Shown one piece after another: positions 28,170-39,359 of a stretch of DNA of 64,000 nucleotides. Both the position numbers and the translations under genes were made by a program. Source of the stretch: Artemia franciscana (taxonomy: Eukaryota > Arthropoda > Branchiopoda > Anostraca > Artemiidae); the NCBI RefSeq assembly GCF_032884065.1, contig NC_088883.1, forward strand, positions 27,851,355 to 27,915,354, in the 5' to 3' direction. How positions within the stretch are numbered: the first letter of the stretch is position 1; every line of letters starts with the position of its first letter. The notes under the pieces are model-generated. The model had not been told where the DNA came from. It worked only from the letters and a program-made list of their open reading frames with translations, and did no database searches.

Positions 28170-29257
28170 ACTAATATGAATAAGAACAATAGATATAGCT
28201 TCTTACTTATGGTTTTTATTCAATTTTGCAAATGTACAGTAAAGACCCTGACATATGGTCAATTGAAAACATACAGGTCACTTCCAGATTCAGGGACGTG
28301 CAAAAGAATCAGGGACGTGCAGAACGAGGGAGCACAGATTCAAGGAAAATGATGAAATATTAGATGATAAAAATTTCCCAAAGATGTACCAGAAAAAAAA
28401 ATATTTTACGGTTTGTGCTCTCCCCTGTAAGTGTTTGTAACACACAGTTTTTAGAAACACCGCTTGCGTGGCTCCAAGTGAACATTGGAACCACCAAAGA
28501 TAAATAAATATTACTGTCCTACACTCCTCTGTTAAAAAGCGTACTGTAATTCCATTGGCATATATCTGTGACGTATTTTTGTAAGCCAGTAAAATTTTGC
28601 TTTATTTCCCTACGGAAACAGAGAGACACAGAGCCCCGCCTCATCAAAGCCTCATTTATTTTACAACCTCCTACTCAGAAAAGTAGTTTTTCTGAAAAGT
28701 TGCTATTTGAATCGAAGAATCTCTCAACTAATGCTTTGGTCCCGATTGGTTGTTTTGTACGAAGTTTTAAGCCAGTAAAAAGAACGGCAGGTTTTGAGTT
28801 GCAATGGTTTTTACAAGCAAACTCTCTGTTTAAATTTGGTACAAATGTTTCTAAATACATGACATCAAAGTTATCAGCTATAGGTTACAGGTTTAAAACA
28901 TAGAAACAGTTATAGAATGAGTTTTAAAAAAAGAGTAGATAAAAAGCTTTTGCAACAGTTTAGCGCTTGAAGGGCAGTTCAACATCCAATCTCACTGGAA
29001 ATATTTGAATCTGATGAAACATTTCGATGAAAACTTGGGAGCACCCCACCGAGCAAAACAGAGGGTTTTAGGGGGGGCCCAAATGCAGAAATTTTAAAGG
29101 CGCAAAACTTCAAACAAGGAATCTAACCGTTGCAATCATTTTATAATTTTTAAAGCTTTATGTCTATTAAACCGAAGTAGAGGGTGCAGTTAATAAATGA
29201 AAATAATTAATAAATAAACTAAAAAACATTTAAGTAATAATAATAATTATTATTATT
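28170..29257. other. intergenic DNA, no supported gene
   Basis: A small duplication 'atcagggacgtgca' occurs at about 28290-28325. The 111-residue plus ORF (28568-28903) is the longest non-repeat ORF in this part, but it has no domain, signal peptide or membrane segment I recognise, and the opposite strand is also open for 61 codons, so I do not call it. (TAA)n-like AT sequence lies before 29258. Confidence 0.4.
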
Positions 29258-29393
29258 TTATTTAAGAATTAACGACGCTTCTTTGACTACTATGGCCCCT
29301 GCGTCGGCCCTGCAGTGCGTTCCTGCAGCGTGATTCGATCTCTGGGTCCCGTATCACCAAGCTAAGGTCAAATCCACAGCGCCACCACAGGAC
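29258..29393 (-). mobile_element. tRNA-derived SINE (copy 1)
   Basis: On the minus strand the element begins 'gtcctgtggtggcgc' and runs to 'cgtcgttaattcttaaataa'. It has a pol III A-box (tggcgctgtgg, matching the 11-base consensus) and a B-box (gatcgaatc). A second copy with the same boundaries is at 62361-62495. Flanks here are (TAA)n-type sequence on both sides, which hides the target duplication. It has a tRNA-related head with no tRNA-like 3' half, as usual for SINEs. Confidence 0.8.
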
Positions 29394-30234
29394 AAAAAAT
29401 AATAATAATAATAATTGAAAATAATAATATAATTTAAATAGATTTCAAAATAAATGTTTAATGAATAAAAAATAATTTTGCTATTAAATGAAAATTTTAT
29501 GAATATTTGATCTGAAAATTCTGCAGGAGACAGGGAGAGACTAATCATAGTTTTACTTTGGGCGCAAGAGCGGCCAAAGTCGCCAATGTTGAAAAAAGGG
29601 GTAGACATTCTTTCTCCACGCCCGGTTAAAAAATCTGATAATGAAGTTCTAAACTAACAAAAAGGGAAATTTATTACACTTTAACATTACTTAGCATAAC
29701 ATTTTTGGAAAAAGCAGCAAGTGGAATGCAATGGCGAGACATATTAAAATTTTGTAGCTTTGTCAGTTCTGGTTTAAAATAAATAATGGGTTTTTATATT
29801 TGGCAATTAGAAACTGGACAGAGTGACGTCGTACCTCAAACTTGTGACCGACTTCGGTTTGTAGACGCAAAGTCATTCGATTTCCCTATCACGTAGAATT
29901 GGCAAGTCACAATTCTACAATTCAAGTCACAATTCAAGCCACAATTGCTTAATTCCATTTTAAGATTCTAGTGAAAAAAAGAAAATTCAGGCGTATCACG
30001 TTTTTGAACCTTCAACTCTTTAACCAATTTAAGCTTGTTTACTAGAAGCACCAGGGAATTGTTATTTATTCTTTGTGTTTAAATAAAACTTAGAGGAAAA
30101 ACAAGACGTTATACTGAGATTTGTTTATTGATTATATTTTAGCGTCTGTTTACTGGCGGATCCAGGGGGTCTGGGGGGATTCCTGTCCCACTAATTATTT
30201 TTGGCACCCTCATTCCTTGTTTTTATCTGTTTTC
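29394..30234. other. AT-rich spacer, no gene seen
   Basis: (TAA)n-like sequence at 29394-29440, then unique-looking AT-rich DNA with a short repeat 'aagtcacaattc' at 29900-29950. No coding signal. Confidence 0.5.
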
Positions 30235-32146
30235 ACTGTTTTAATGGCACTTGGTATTAACCAAGTGACATATAGCAATCGCCAATTCTGTCGGTCTGTC
30301 TGTCGGTCCCGATTTTGCTACTTTAGGCACTTCCAGGTAAGCTAGGACGATGAAATTTGATAGGCGTATCAGGGACGGGACCAGCTTAAATTAAAAATAG
30401 TCGTTTTCCCAATTTGCCCATCTGGGGGGAGTGTGGGGCCAGTTAATTCTGAAAAATTAGAAAAAATGAGGTATTTTTAACTTACGAACGGGTAATCGGA
30501 TCTCAATGAAATTTGATATTTAGAAGGATATCGTGTCTCAGAGCTCTTATTTTAAATCCGACCAGATCTGGTGACATTGGGGGGGGGGGGGGGAGTTGGG
30601 AGGGGAAACCTAAAACTTGGAAAACACTTAGAGTGGAGGGATCGGGATGAAACTTGGTGGGAAAAATAAGCACAAGTCCAAGATACATGATTGACATAAC
30701 CGGAATGGATCCGCTCTCTTTGGGGTAGTTGGGGGAGGGGTTAATTCTGAAAAATTAGAAAAAATGAGGTACTTTTAACTGACGAACGGGTGATCGGATC
30801 TCAATGAAATTTGATATTTAGAAGGATATCGTGTCTCAAAGCTCTTATTTTAAATCCTGACCGGATCTGGTGACATTGAGGGAAGTTTGGGGTGAGGAAC
30901 CTAAAATCATGGAAAACGCTTAGATTGGAGGGATCGGGATAAAACTTGATGGGAAAAATAAGAGCAGAAATCTTACATACGTGATTTACATAATTGGAAC
31001 GGATCCGCTCTATTGGTGGGGGGGGGGGGGGCTAATTCTGAAAAATAAGAAAAATGACGTATTTTTAACTTACGAAGGAGTGATCGGATCTTCATGAAAC
31101 TTCATATTTAGAAGGACCTCGTAACTCAGATTTCTTATTTTCAATCTCAACCGGATCAAGCGTAATTGGGGAGGGGTGCAGTTGGGGGGACTGGAAATCT
31201 TAGAAAATACTTAAAGCGGTGAGATCAGGATAAAACGGAATGGGAAGAATAGAAACCTGTCAAAGATACGTGACTGACATAACCAGACCGGATCTACTCT
31301 CTTTGGTGGAATTCGGGGGGGGGGAACAATTTTGAAAATTTAGGTATTTGTAACGCACGAAAGGGTGACCAGATCTTAATGAAATTTGATATTTAGAAGG
31401 ATCTTGTGCTTTAAAATTCTGATTTCAAATTCCTACCAGATCCTGTGACATTGGGGGGAGTTGAAGGGGGAAACCGGAATTCTTGGAAAACGTGAAAATT
31501 GGGGTATTTTTATGTTACGAATAGATGATCGGATCTAAATGAAATTTGATTTTTAGAAGGAATTCATGTCTCAGAGCTCTTATTTCAAATCCCAACCAGA
31601 TCTTTTGACATTGGGGGGAGTTGGAGGGGGAAATCTTGGAAAAACACTTGGAATGGAGGAATCGGGATGAAGCTTGGTGGATAGAATAAACAAATGTCCT
31701 TGATACGTGATTGACAGAATCTTACTGGATTCGCTCTCTTTGGGGGAGTTGGGGGGAGGGGTTCAGTGATTTGGCGAGTTTGGTGCTTCTGGACGTGCTA
31801 GGACGATTAAAATTGGTAGGCGTGTCAGGGAGCTGCACAATTTGACTTGATAAAGTTGTTTTCCCAGATTCGACCATCTGGGGCTAAAAGGAGAGGAAAA
31901 ATTAGAAAAAAATAGGTATTTATAACTTACGAGTGGGTAATCGGATCTCAATGAATTTTGATATTTAGAAGGACCTCGTGACTCAGAGCTATTATTTTAA
32001 ATCCTGACCAGCATTAAGCCTCTTATTTTCCTTTTTAAATCGATCTATTGATTCATAGAATTTTGTTAGAGCTCATACCATATGATCTCTTGGCTCTTAG
32101 CTCTTCTCGCCTCGTCACAAGTGCCATATGAGCTCTTAGCTCTTGT
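30235..32146 (-). repeat. ~300-bp satellite element, inverted relative of 5186-10705
   Basis: Ends at 'agctcttagctcttgt' (32146), the mirror of the edge at 5186. It contains six 'aacttacgaacgggtgatc' variants at about 30480, 30778, 31068, 31350, 31512 and 31922, each followed by 'tctcaatgaaatttgatatt', 'tagaaggatatcgtgtctca', 'gagctcttattttaaatcc' and a G-run. The opposite side (30235-30390) has 'ggcacttggtattaaccaag' with an 8-base inverted repeat, 'gtcggtctgtctgtcggtcc' and 'tttaggcacttccaggtaag', which the 5186 copy lacks. This may therefore be the more complete end of the element. No transposase ORF. The class is unknown to me. Confidence 0.7.
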
Positions 32147-32465
32147 TTTAAGATAAATTAGTCAATTTAGTCCAAAATTGGTGCCCTTGTTACATTAAGC
32201 CCCCCCCCCCGAAGACTTTGCTCTAGATCTGGACCTGTCCCTGCTTACATTTTGGAGCTCCAGTTTACAAGCCACGTATTCAATCATTTTTTCTTTTTTG
32301 ATCCTGGAAACACTTAGAAAGGTAGCATTGGGAGGAGACCTAAGGTCAGAAACCCCCTCACACAAGAGCTGTAATAATGATACTGTGAGACGGGGAATTA
32401 CTCCTCTATACCTTTTTCTGGCAAGCAATTATAGATCTATAAGAAAATCTAGCTATATCATTTTA
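32147..32465. other. spacer, no gene seen
   Basis: A C-run at 32202 and AT-rich sequence. The 77-residue minus ORF 32195-32428 has no recognisable motif. Confidence 0.4.
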
Positions 32466-32850
32466 TATAACATATAATAAGGGCGTACCCAAAATTTTTG
32501 TTCGGGTGGAGGTATTTTTTGCGGGGCACCAAAAACAGTTTAAAAGCGGCATTAAATTTATTTTTATGTATCTCCGTTATTGTTTCTAAGTTTGGGGGGT
32601 CCCAACCCTGTACCCCACCCTCTCTCCCACCCCTCTATGGATACGGCTTGATCAGTAATCAAAATACTGTCAGATAGAAACAATTTAACAGTTTAGGCAC
32701 TAAAAACAGTTAAAAAACACATCAAAAAGTTATTTATATTGATTTCTGTTATTTTTTTACGTTTGGGGGTCCCAATCCTGTACCCCCTCTGTGGATACGG
32801 CCTTGATCACCAATCAAAATATTGTCAGATAAAAACAATTGTGGCCACTG
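32466..32850. repeat. two tandem copies of the 'ggatacgg' dispersed repeat
   Basis: Two diverged units (about 32510-32680 and 32690-32850). Both contain 'caaaaacagtt', 'gatttctgtta' or 'tatctccgttat', a 'tttgggggtcccaa.cctgtacccc' core, 'ggatacggc.ttgatca', 'caatcaaaata.tgtcagat' and 'aaacaatt'. Same family as 1786-1972, 38535-38705 and 44587-44756. Confidence 0.6.
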
Positions 32851-33179
32851 TTTTGTAATACTAGCATGAACAAAGTTATTATTTAAGCCCATCATCAAAT
32901 TGTGAATTTCACCAACTCAGCAGGAGTACTGCATCCAAATTACTAGGCTAGGGTAACGGGAATGTCAGTAAGCTTTCAATTAATTTAAATTATCTCGCAT
33001 CTGGATGATTTCAAAATAGTTGGCACAACGGTACTTGACTTGGACTGATAAAAAAAATAATAATAGTAAAAAAAAAAAACAAAAAAAAAAAACATGCTTA
33101 ACTGATCATGTGTCATCTCACATGAGTTATCTTGACTTTTATTTTCATTTTGCAAACCAACTGCTGCACTTAAAAATGA

Positions 33180-34400
33180 AACATTAACCCTCGAACATAG
33201 CTAAAAATAAGTTTATGTCTATTCATCTATACAATTTAACAAGTTTTTTATTTTTGTAAGAAAATTCGCTAATGAGATATATGGTTTTGAGGGACTTGTA
33301 ACTTTTGTCCGAGAACACATTACGCGGGGATTTGCAAACTATATGACTGGATGAGTAGGCCGAGGCGTCAACAATTCTTTATTTTACACCGTATTTTGGA
33401 CTAGTTTTTTTTTCTAGATTAAAAAAAAATCCTAGTGGGAGGGGAATTTTCCATGATGTTGGAACTGGATTTCCCGGCATTATTTAAAAAACGACCAGAA
33501 ATTAAATTTAAAAAAAAGTTGTTTCAACCGAAAGTAAGGAGCAACGTTAAAACCTGAAACGTACAGAAATTAATACGTATATGAGGGGGTTTGTCCCTCT
33601 CCTCAACACCTCGCTATTTACACTAGGTATTGAGGAGAGGGAAACCCCTCATGTACGTATTAATTTCTGTTTTTAAGTTTTAATATTGCTGCTTATTTTC
33701 AGTTGAAAAAACCTTTTTTTAAATTTAATTTCTGATTGTTTTTTTTTTATTTCTGATCATTAACCCTTGAACATAGCTAAATAGGCTATATTGAATTGAA
33801 CTGAATTTATTTATAACCCGTTATAATACGCATGAAAACGGAGTATAATGTACTATTATATTCATCTATATAAAATAGCAAGTTTTTTTTATGAGAAATT
33901 TGCTAATGAAATACATCGTTTTGAGGGGCTGGTAACTTTTTGTCCGAGAACACATTACGCGGGGATTTGCAGACTATATAACTGGATGTGTAGGCCGTGG
34001 CGTCACCAACTCTGTATTTTAAACCGTATTTAAGGCCTGTTTTTTTTTTCTAGATTAAAGATTTCTTCTTAATTTTTTTTTTTAGATTAAAAAAATCCTC
34101 GGGGGAAGGGAATTTTCCATGATATGTGAGCTTGATTTCCCGGCATTATTTAAAAATCGATCAGAAATTAAGTTAAAAAAAACTTTTCAACCAAAAAAAG
34201 GAGCAACGTTAAAACTTGAAACGCACAGAAATTAATACGTATATGAGGGGTTTGTCCCCTCCTCAATACCTCGCTATTTACACTAGGAGGGGGAAACCCC
34301 TCATGTACGTATTAATTTCTGTTCGTTTAAGTTTTAATTTTGCTCCTTACTTTCAAATGAAAAAACTTTTTTAATTTAATTTCTGATCGTTTTTAGGGAA
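33180..34400. repeat. tandem pair of ~600-bp repeats, each with a foldback
   Basis: The first unit (about 33185-33755) and the second (about 33763-34400) share 'attaaccc.cgaacatagcta', 'tcatctata.aat', 'gagaacacattacgcgggga', 'tttgca.actatat.actgga', 'taggccg.ggcgtca' and 'aattttccatgat', then a foldback (33488-33748 and 34150-34400). The foldback has arms carrying 'caacgttaaaac', 'acgtacagaaattaatacg', 'tatatgagggg', 'acctcgctatttacac' and the mirror. The arms extend out to 'cagaaattaaattt', showing the full terminal sequence of the foldback family. Non-coding. Confidence 0.65.
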
Positions 34401-34930
34401 ATCAAGCTCAATATCATAGAAATTTCCCTTTCCCCACAAAAAACTCCTTCATGGAAAGATTGTCCCGCATACCTCTCCCCTCCCTCGAACATATCTGTAT
34501 ACTTCCCAGTAGCCAATGCTGTATGTACACCATGGTCAAAATTTGGAACTTACAGTCCTTTCCCGGGAGTTGCGGGGGGCCACGTAATCCTCAAAGACAT
34601 AGGTATTAGATCTTTGGACTATATTGAAAAAATTGTCCGTCTCGAAATTCAGACCCGACGAATTTGGAGCTAACTGGGAGTGGAGCTAACTGCCCTCTAA
34701 TAATTATGGTTACTTAAAAAGGCCGCTAGAACTTTTGATTTCCGATCAAATGAGCTTTCTCCGACCCTTCTAGGATAACTGGTTCAATACAATCACCCAT
34801 GGAAAAAATAACACGCATCCCTGATCTAGCTTCTGGCGAAAAATACAAAAAAAACACATTTTTGCATATAGGAGCTTGAAACCTCTACAATAGGGTTATC
34901 TAAGGAGTTGTTTATCTAAAACAAAGAATT
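34401..34930. repeat. diverged copy of the ~1-kb dispersed repeat
   Basis: Same order as 27220-27600: 'actccttcatggaaagat', 'ctgtatacttccca.tagcc', 'atggtcaaaatttgg', 'cctttcccggg', 'cttctaggataactgg', 'aacacgcatccctgatct', 'aaaatacaaa'. A piece at 34600-34700 is not shared and may be an insertion. Confidence 0.55.
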
Positions 34931-35079
34931 GTGTCCAAGGAAAAATTGCTATCAGGAGGGAATTGTCCGATTAAGAAGTTTTTTTCAGGGGATTTCGAAG
35001 AGTGGCTTTTCAGGGGGAATCAGCATAGATTCCCCCTGAAATCTATGCTCGTACACCATCTGCTATTGGATATGAACCA

Positions 35080-35590
35080 CCATCCGTCAAACAGTTTGAG
35101 ATAACAAACTGTAAGTGTAGGGATTGACTATTCTTAATGCTAATTGAAGCTTATAAAGAGAAGAGGTGGAATGAAACATATAAAGCCAGATAATCTGTTG
35201 TTTATGGCAATTCTGTTTTATTTATAATTATATCCTTCAATATTTTTTTTTATTTTTTCATGTTTGTGAGGTGTCGGGGTTTAGGGGAGAGGGGAATAAA
35301 GAAAATAATTTGATTTTTTTGGGTGGAGGGATTTAGGGGGAAGGGAATTTCTAGAAAATAATTAGCCAAGAATCGTGAACACCATCTACTTATAAACATG
35401 ACCCACAATCCGTCAAACAGTTCGTGGTAGCGAACAGTAAGTGCGGAGTGACTCTTTTTAAAGCTAATCGAAGCTTAAAAAGAAAAGAGTTTTAATAAAA
35501 ATACATACAGTCAGAATAAGTTTTTATTGCGATCTTATAGCATTTATTTTTATATCTTCATTTCTTTTGATTCTTTTTTTTCACGTTTTT
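35080..35590. repeat. tandem pair of ~300-bp repeats
   Basis: 'atccgtcaaacagtt', a small palindrome ('gagataacaaactg' or 'cagttcgtggtagcgaac'), 'gtaagtg..g..tgact', 'gctaat.gaagctta.aaagaga' and a T-rich tail occur at about 35085-35290 and again at 35405-35590. The palindrome also opens the ~1-kb repeat at 46113. Non-coding. Confidence 0.5.
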
Positions 35591-37629
35591 GGGGGATTGA
35601 GCGCAGAGTTATCATAGTAAGGTAAGCTAAAAGCAAAACAAAATAATGCGATTCCTCATTAGCTTTGATAAATTATATACTGTTAGGCTTTTTTCGTCGT
35701 TTTTGGGGGTTGATTTATAATAGAAGGACAAGAGTTGATGAAAATCTTGACGAATCTATAGAGAATCTATACGAATAGAAAACTATACAGATAAATTTAA
35801 GGTTTTTCAAGCTCAAGACTTACAGCTAATAATTACGAGCCTGAAAATATTTGTCTGTTTCTAGTAAGAGGGGAGGGGGGTAAACACCTCCACAAGGGTA
35901 AATGATCATGATGAGAATTATAATCTCAATTTCATAGATTAGTGATTTTTTCTTCCCATGGTAATCGTATTCAAAAAAATGATCCAAGAAAATTGGAAGA
36001 GGGCTCATTCAAACGGAAATTCGAAGGACAATTATCCTTTTGAAGTAGCACAAATATTTTCCTGCAGCAAAGTGGCAGTTTCTGCCATTTTAAAACAACA
36101 ATTTTGCCTCAAAGAGATCCAAAAAGCTATCAAGTGAAAATTCTAAGCTAACCTAACCGATTTAAAGTGTCAAAAAACTGTATTGTGAGCTTGCCAGTTT
36201 CAAGGGCTTTAATTTTTCATTAAAAGTGCACGTAGCCCATACAAAATAAAACCATTAACATAGACATTTATTTCAAAGCTCCATTTTACAAAGTTGTTTA
36301 ATTTAGGGCTGAAACAATTATGAAAAGTGATATAAGCTATTCTGATAGTGGGTTTCTGTGCATGGTTGGGGGAAAAGAGCCTAAAAAAGAACCCCTCGGA
36401 AAACAATAATGTTTCCCCCGGAAATTTTACCAAATTTTAAAACACTTCGTGAGCCTTCAGATAAACACAGAATGATGGCTCTTTGGGAGACGGGTAGAAA
36501 CTAGTTTACAATCACTCTACATATCCGACAGTATTTTTAGACCAAATCAGCAATACGGGCATTGTAGGTTGATAGCCCCCCTCTAGTGGCAGTTCTGGCT
36601 TTTCGTTCACCCGGAGCAAAATCTTGATTAGCGCCAGCTCCTGTCCCCCTAAAACTTGCTGACAAAGTTTTAATAAAAGTTGGAAATAAAAGTTTCCTTT
36701 ATTGACAAAGTTTGAATACAAAATATCACGAAAAAACATTAGGCTAATCAGATTCGGTCTGTTTAATTTTTTTCAAGGAATGGTGATGAAGATATGGGGA
36801 AAAAGAGAATTTTGGATTCGATTTGCTTATATCTACTGCAAACTGTGCCCTCCACTATATTTTAATAAAAATGAAATTTCAAAAATGACAAATGATCATA
36901 ACTGTTAGATTATTTATTTGAAAATTTAGCGCCCTTAAAATTTCTTCGGGCAGGGCAACTGTTCCCCTCCCTAAAACTGCCTCTGCCCCCCTCTTATTGT
37001 CGAAAGAAATACTAGTGTAGTATGGAAGATCACCTGCGCATGTTTAATGGTGGAAAATTAGGAGAGTTGGAGGATCATAAGGACCCCCAACAGATTTCCC
37101 AGGGGTGGGGGCGGGATTAAGTGCTAACAAAAAGCTCTGTTTTTACTGAAATTTAAATTTGAATATTTCTTATTTTCCTATTTATATATATATTTTTGAT
37201 GTCTTCTTGTCTCTCGGGGGCACTGCCTCTTTGACCCCATGTTGGTAAATCGCCTTGGAAACCGTGGAAATGATGACCCAATAAATTAGTCTTTAAATCT
37301 TATACCCTCTCCCCCTCTTATTAAATACTTGGAAGGGTACAGTCACTAATTCTCAAAGCAACGTTATACGAACATTAATCCTAATTTTTTTAAAAGAGGC
37401 TTCAATGAAGGAGTATGGGAGCCTTGGGTCATTCGGTTTGCCATAACAAATTGTATGGGAAGAGCGAGCCTTGTCAATAGAAACAGAAACTTTGAAAAGT
37501 GAATTTTTGATTAATATATATACACAACAAAGAAAATCTGTTAATTATTCTGGTCCTAAATACTTACAACGTATTAATTTAGAGTTGCTCATCAAAAGCT
37601 ATTAGGAGATAAAAATTTGCATAATTCTA
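35591..37629. other. AT-rich intergenic DNA, no supported gene
   Basis: Several ORFs of 60-75 codons occur (35826-36908), none with a recognisable motif. The G/C-run repeat style is present but I could not pair it with another locus in the window. Confidence 0.4.
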
Positions 37630-37930
37630 GAAAACTGTAGTAAGGAGCGACCCGGCTCAATAGTAACCAAAACTCTAAAAAATGGAATTTTGATACCAAT
37701 AAGCTACATCAAAAGAATCGCATTTTAATGCTGATGTTAGATATATAATTTTCATCAAGTTTAGTTATGCCCATCAAAAGTTACGAGCCTGAGAAAATGC
37801 GCCTTATTTTAGAAAATAGGGGAAAACACCCCCTTAAAGTCATAAAATCTTAACAAAAATCACACCATTAGATTCAGCGTATCAGAGAACCCTATTGTAG
37901 AGATTTCAAGCTCCTATCTCCAAAAATGTT
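37630..37930 (+). repeat. 5' part of the ~1-kb dispersed repeat
   Basis: Nearly the same text as 46130-46430: 'tagtaaggagcgacccggct', 'ccaaaactctaaaaaat', 'tcaaaagaatcgcattttaa', 'aagttacgagcctgagaaaa', 'cttattttagaaaatagggg', 'agattcagcgtatcagagaa'. It is cut at about 37930, where a foldback of the 'tttacgctaaag' family follows directly. Confidence 0.7.
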
Positions 37931-37935
37931 TGCCT

Positions 37936-38130
37936 CATCAACAGGGGCTGCTTCCTCATCAACGCCCCACTCTTTACGCTAAAGTTTTTTACTGTTTTAA
38001 AAAGAAGAGTTGAGAAACAGAGTCATACTTTAGCGTAAAGAGCGGGGCGATGATGAGGAAGCAGCCCCTTTCATATACGAAGTAATTTCTGTTCGTTTTA
38101 AGTTTTAATGTCGCTCCTTACGTTCAGTTA
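37936..38130. repeat. foldback element of the 'tttacgctaaag' family
   Basis: 'aggggctgcttcctcatcaa', 'cgccccactctttacgctaa' and their mirror at 38028-38070 form arms of about 45 bases around a 40-base loop. The right side continues with 'gttcgttttaagttttaatg' and 'tcgctccttac', the family terminus. The matching left terminus is missing, so the element is truncated or was fused to the ~1-kb repeat before it. Confidence 0.7.
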
Positions 38131-39359
38131 AAAAAAAATTGTTTTTTTTTATTTAATCCTTAAGAAAACGTAGAGAAAAACTGCAGGTTTACAACTTAAA
38201 AAAATGTCCTTAGATCTTCAGCTATCTTTCTTTTTGTCCCAACGACCCCTAAATTTTTCTTGAAGGGAGGCAGGACAAGAGGGCATTGAAGAAAATCATC
38301 TTATCAACTGAAAGTTAGCATTATTATACAATATTTCTTGGTCAACGTCAGGAATTGGTCACAGCGAAATTGGTAGGCCAAACCCGTCTTTCTCGTTGAT
38401 AATAGCTAGTAGCTAGAAAATAGCTAAAATTTTGTTTTTAAAACGGGTTAACTACAGGCCCAATTATGAAAAGCTGTTTTTAGCTGTAAAAAACACACTT
38501 AGATAATGGCGACTAAAACGAAAATTACATGCTTCGCAGAAGGCGTATCCAAATTTTTTTTTCGTGGGGAGGGGTGACAAAATCAGAAAATGCATCAAGA
38601 AATGGTTTAAATTAATTTCTATTATGTTTTTACGAGACAGGCCAAAATTTCTTGGGGGTGGGATCAAACCATGTACCCCCTCCCCTGGATACGGCCTTGA
38701 GCGTCAACCATTTTTTTACACAAAATGTATAAGGCAAAGAAGATATGAGACAAACAAACCACCCCTGATTGCATCACTAAGCGCCAATGATTGTTCTATT
38801 CAAAATCATGTAATAATCCCATTCATCACGGAAATTCCTATAAAATATAGAAGAAATAATTTTCTAAATAATGTTTTTGTTTCCACCGAAATGATTCAGA
38901 CACACCCTATCCTGCAACCTTAACAATAATGGCAGTATCATGCACCAACGATGATATGCTGAAACTTTCACAAATAAAATGGTAAATATGAATTTATTTT
39001 GTTAGACGGAAGCTATAGCGCTAAATGCACCATTCTTTTTTATGTGATTATGATCAGGGATCCCAGTTCACAAAAAATTAAGGGGTAGGGAAACAATTTT
39101 TTTTAAAGATGCGAAGAAAGTTACTTTCAAAATTGACAGGGAATGATAACCCTCTTCCTCTATTTCCCTCAATTGGCACCCCCTAAAGCTAATTTTTGCT
39201 TCTTTATTAGCCTAACTGCTTCAAATGAATTAGTTATAAAACTTTGACTTTTATTTACATAATAAACAAAAAAATAGACTATTACAGATATAAATCACTT
39301 CGCTAGGGAAAAATTTAAATTTTGCTAATGCGTAGCGATTAACTACATAAACATTCCTA
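38131..39359. other. intergenic DNA with one 'ggatacgg' repeat copy
   Basis: 38535-38705 is a copy of the short dispersed repeat ('gcgtatccaaattttttt' to 'cccctggatacggccttga'). The 119-residue ORF at 38564-38923 starts inside it and shows no domain. The remainder is AT-rich with no coding signal. Confidence 0.45.

Noticed and set aside
28568-28903. 111-residue plus-strand ORF
   Set aside because: No motif, no signal peptide, opposite strand also open; no evidence beyond length.
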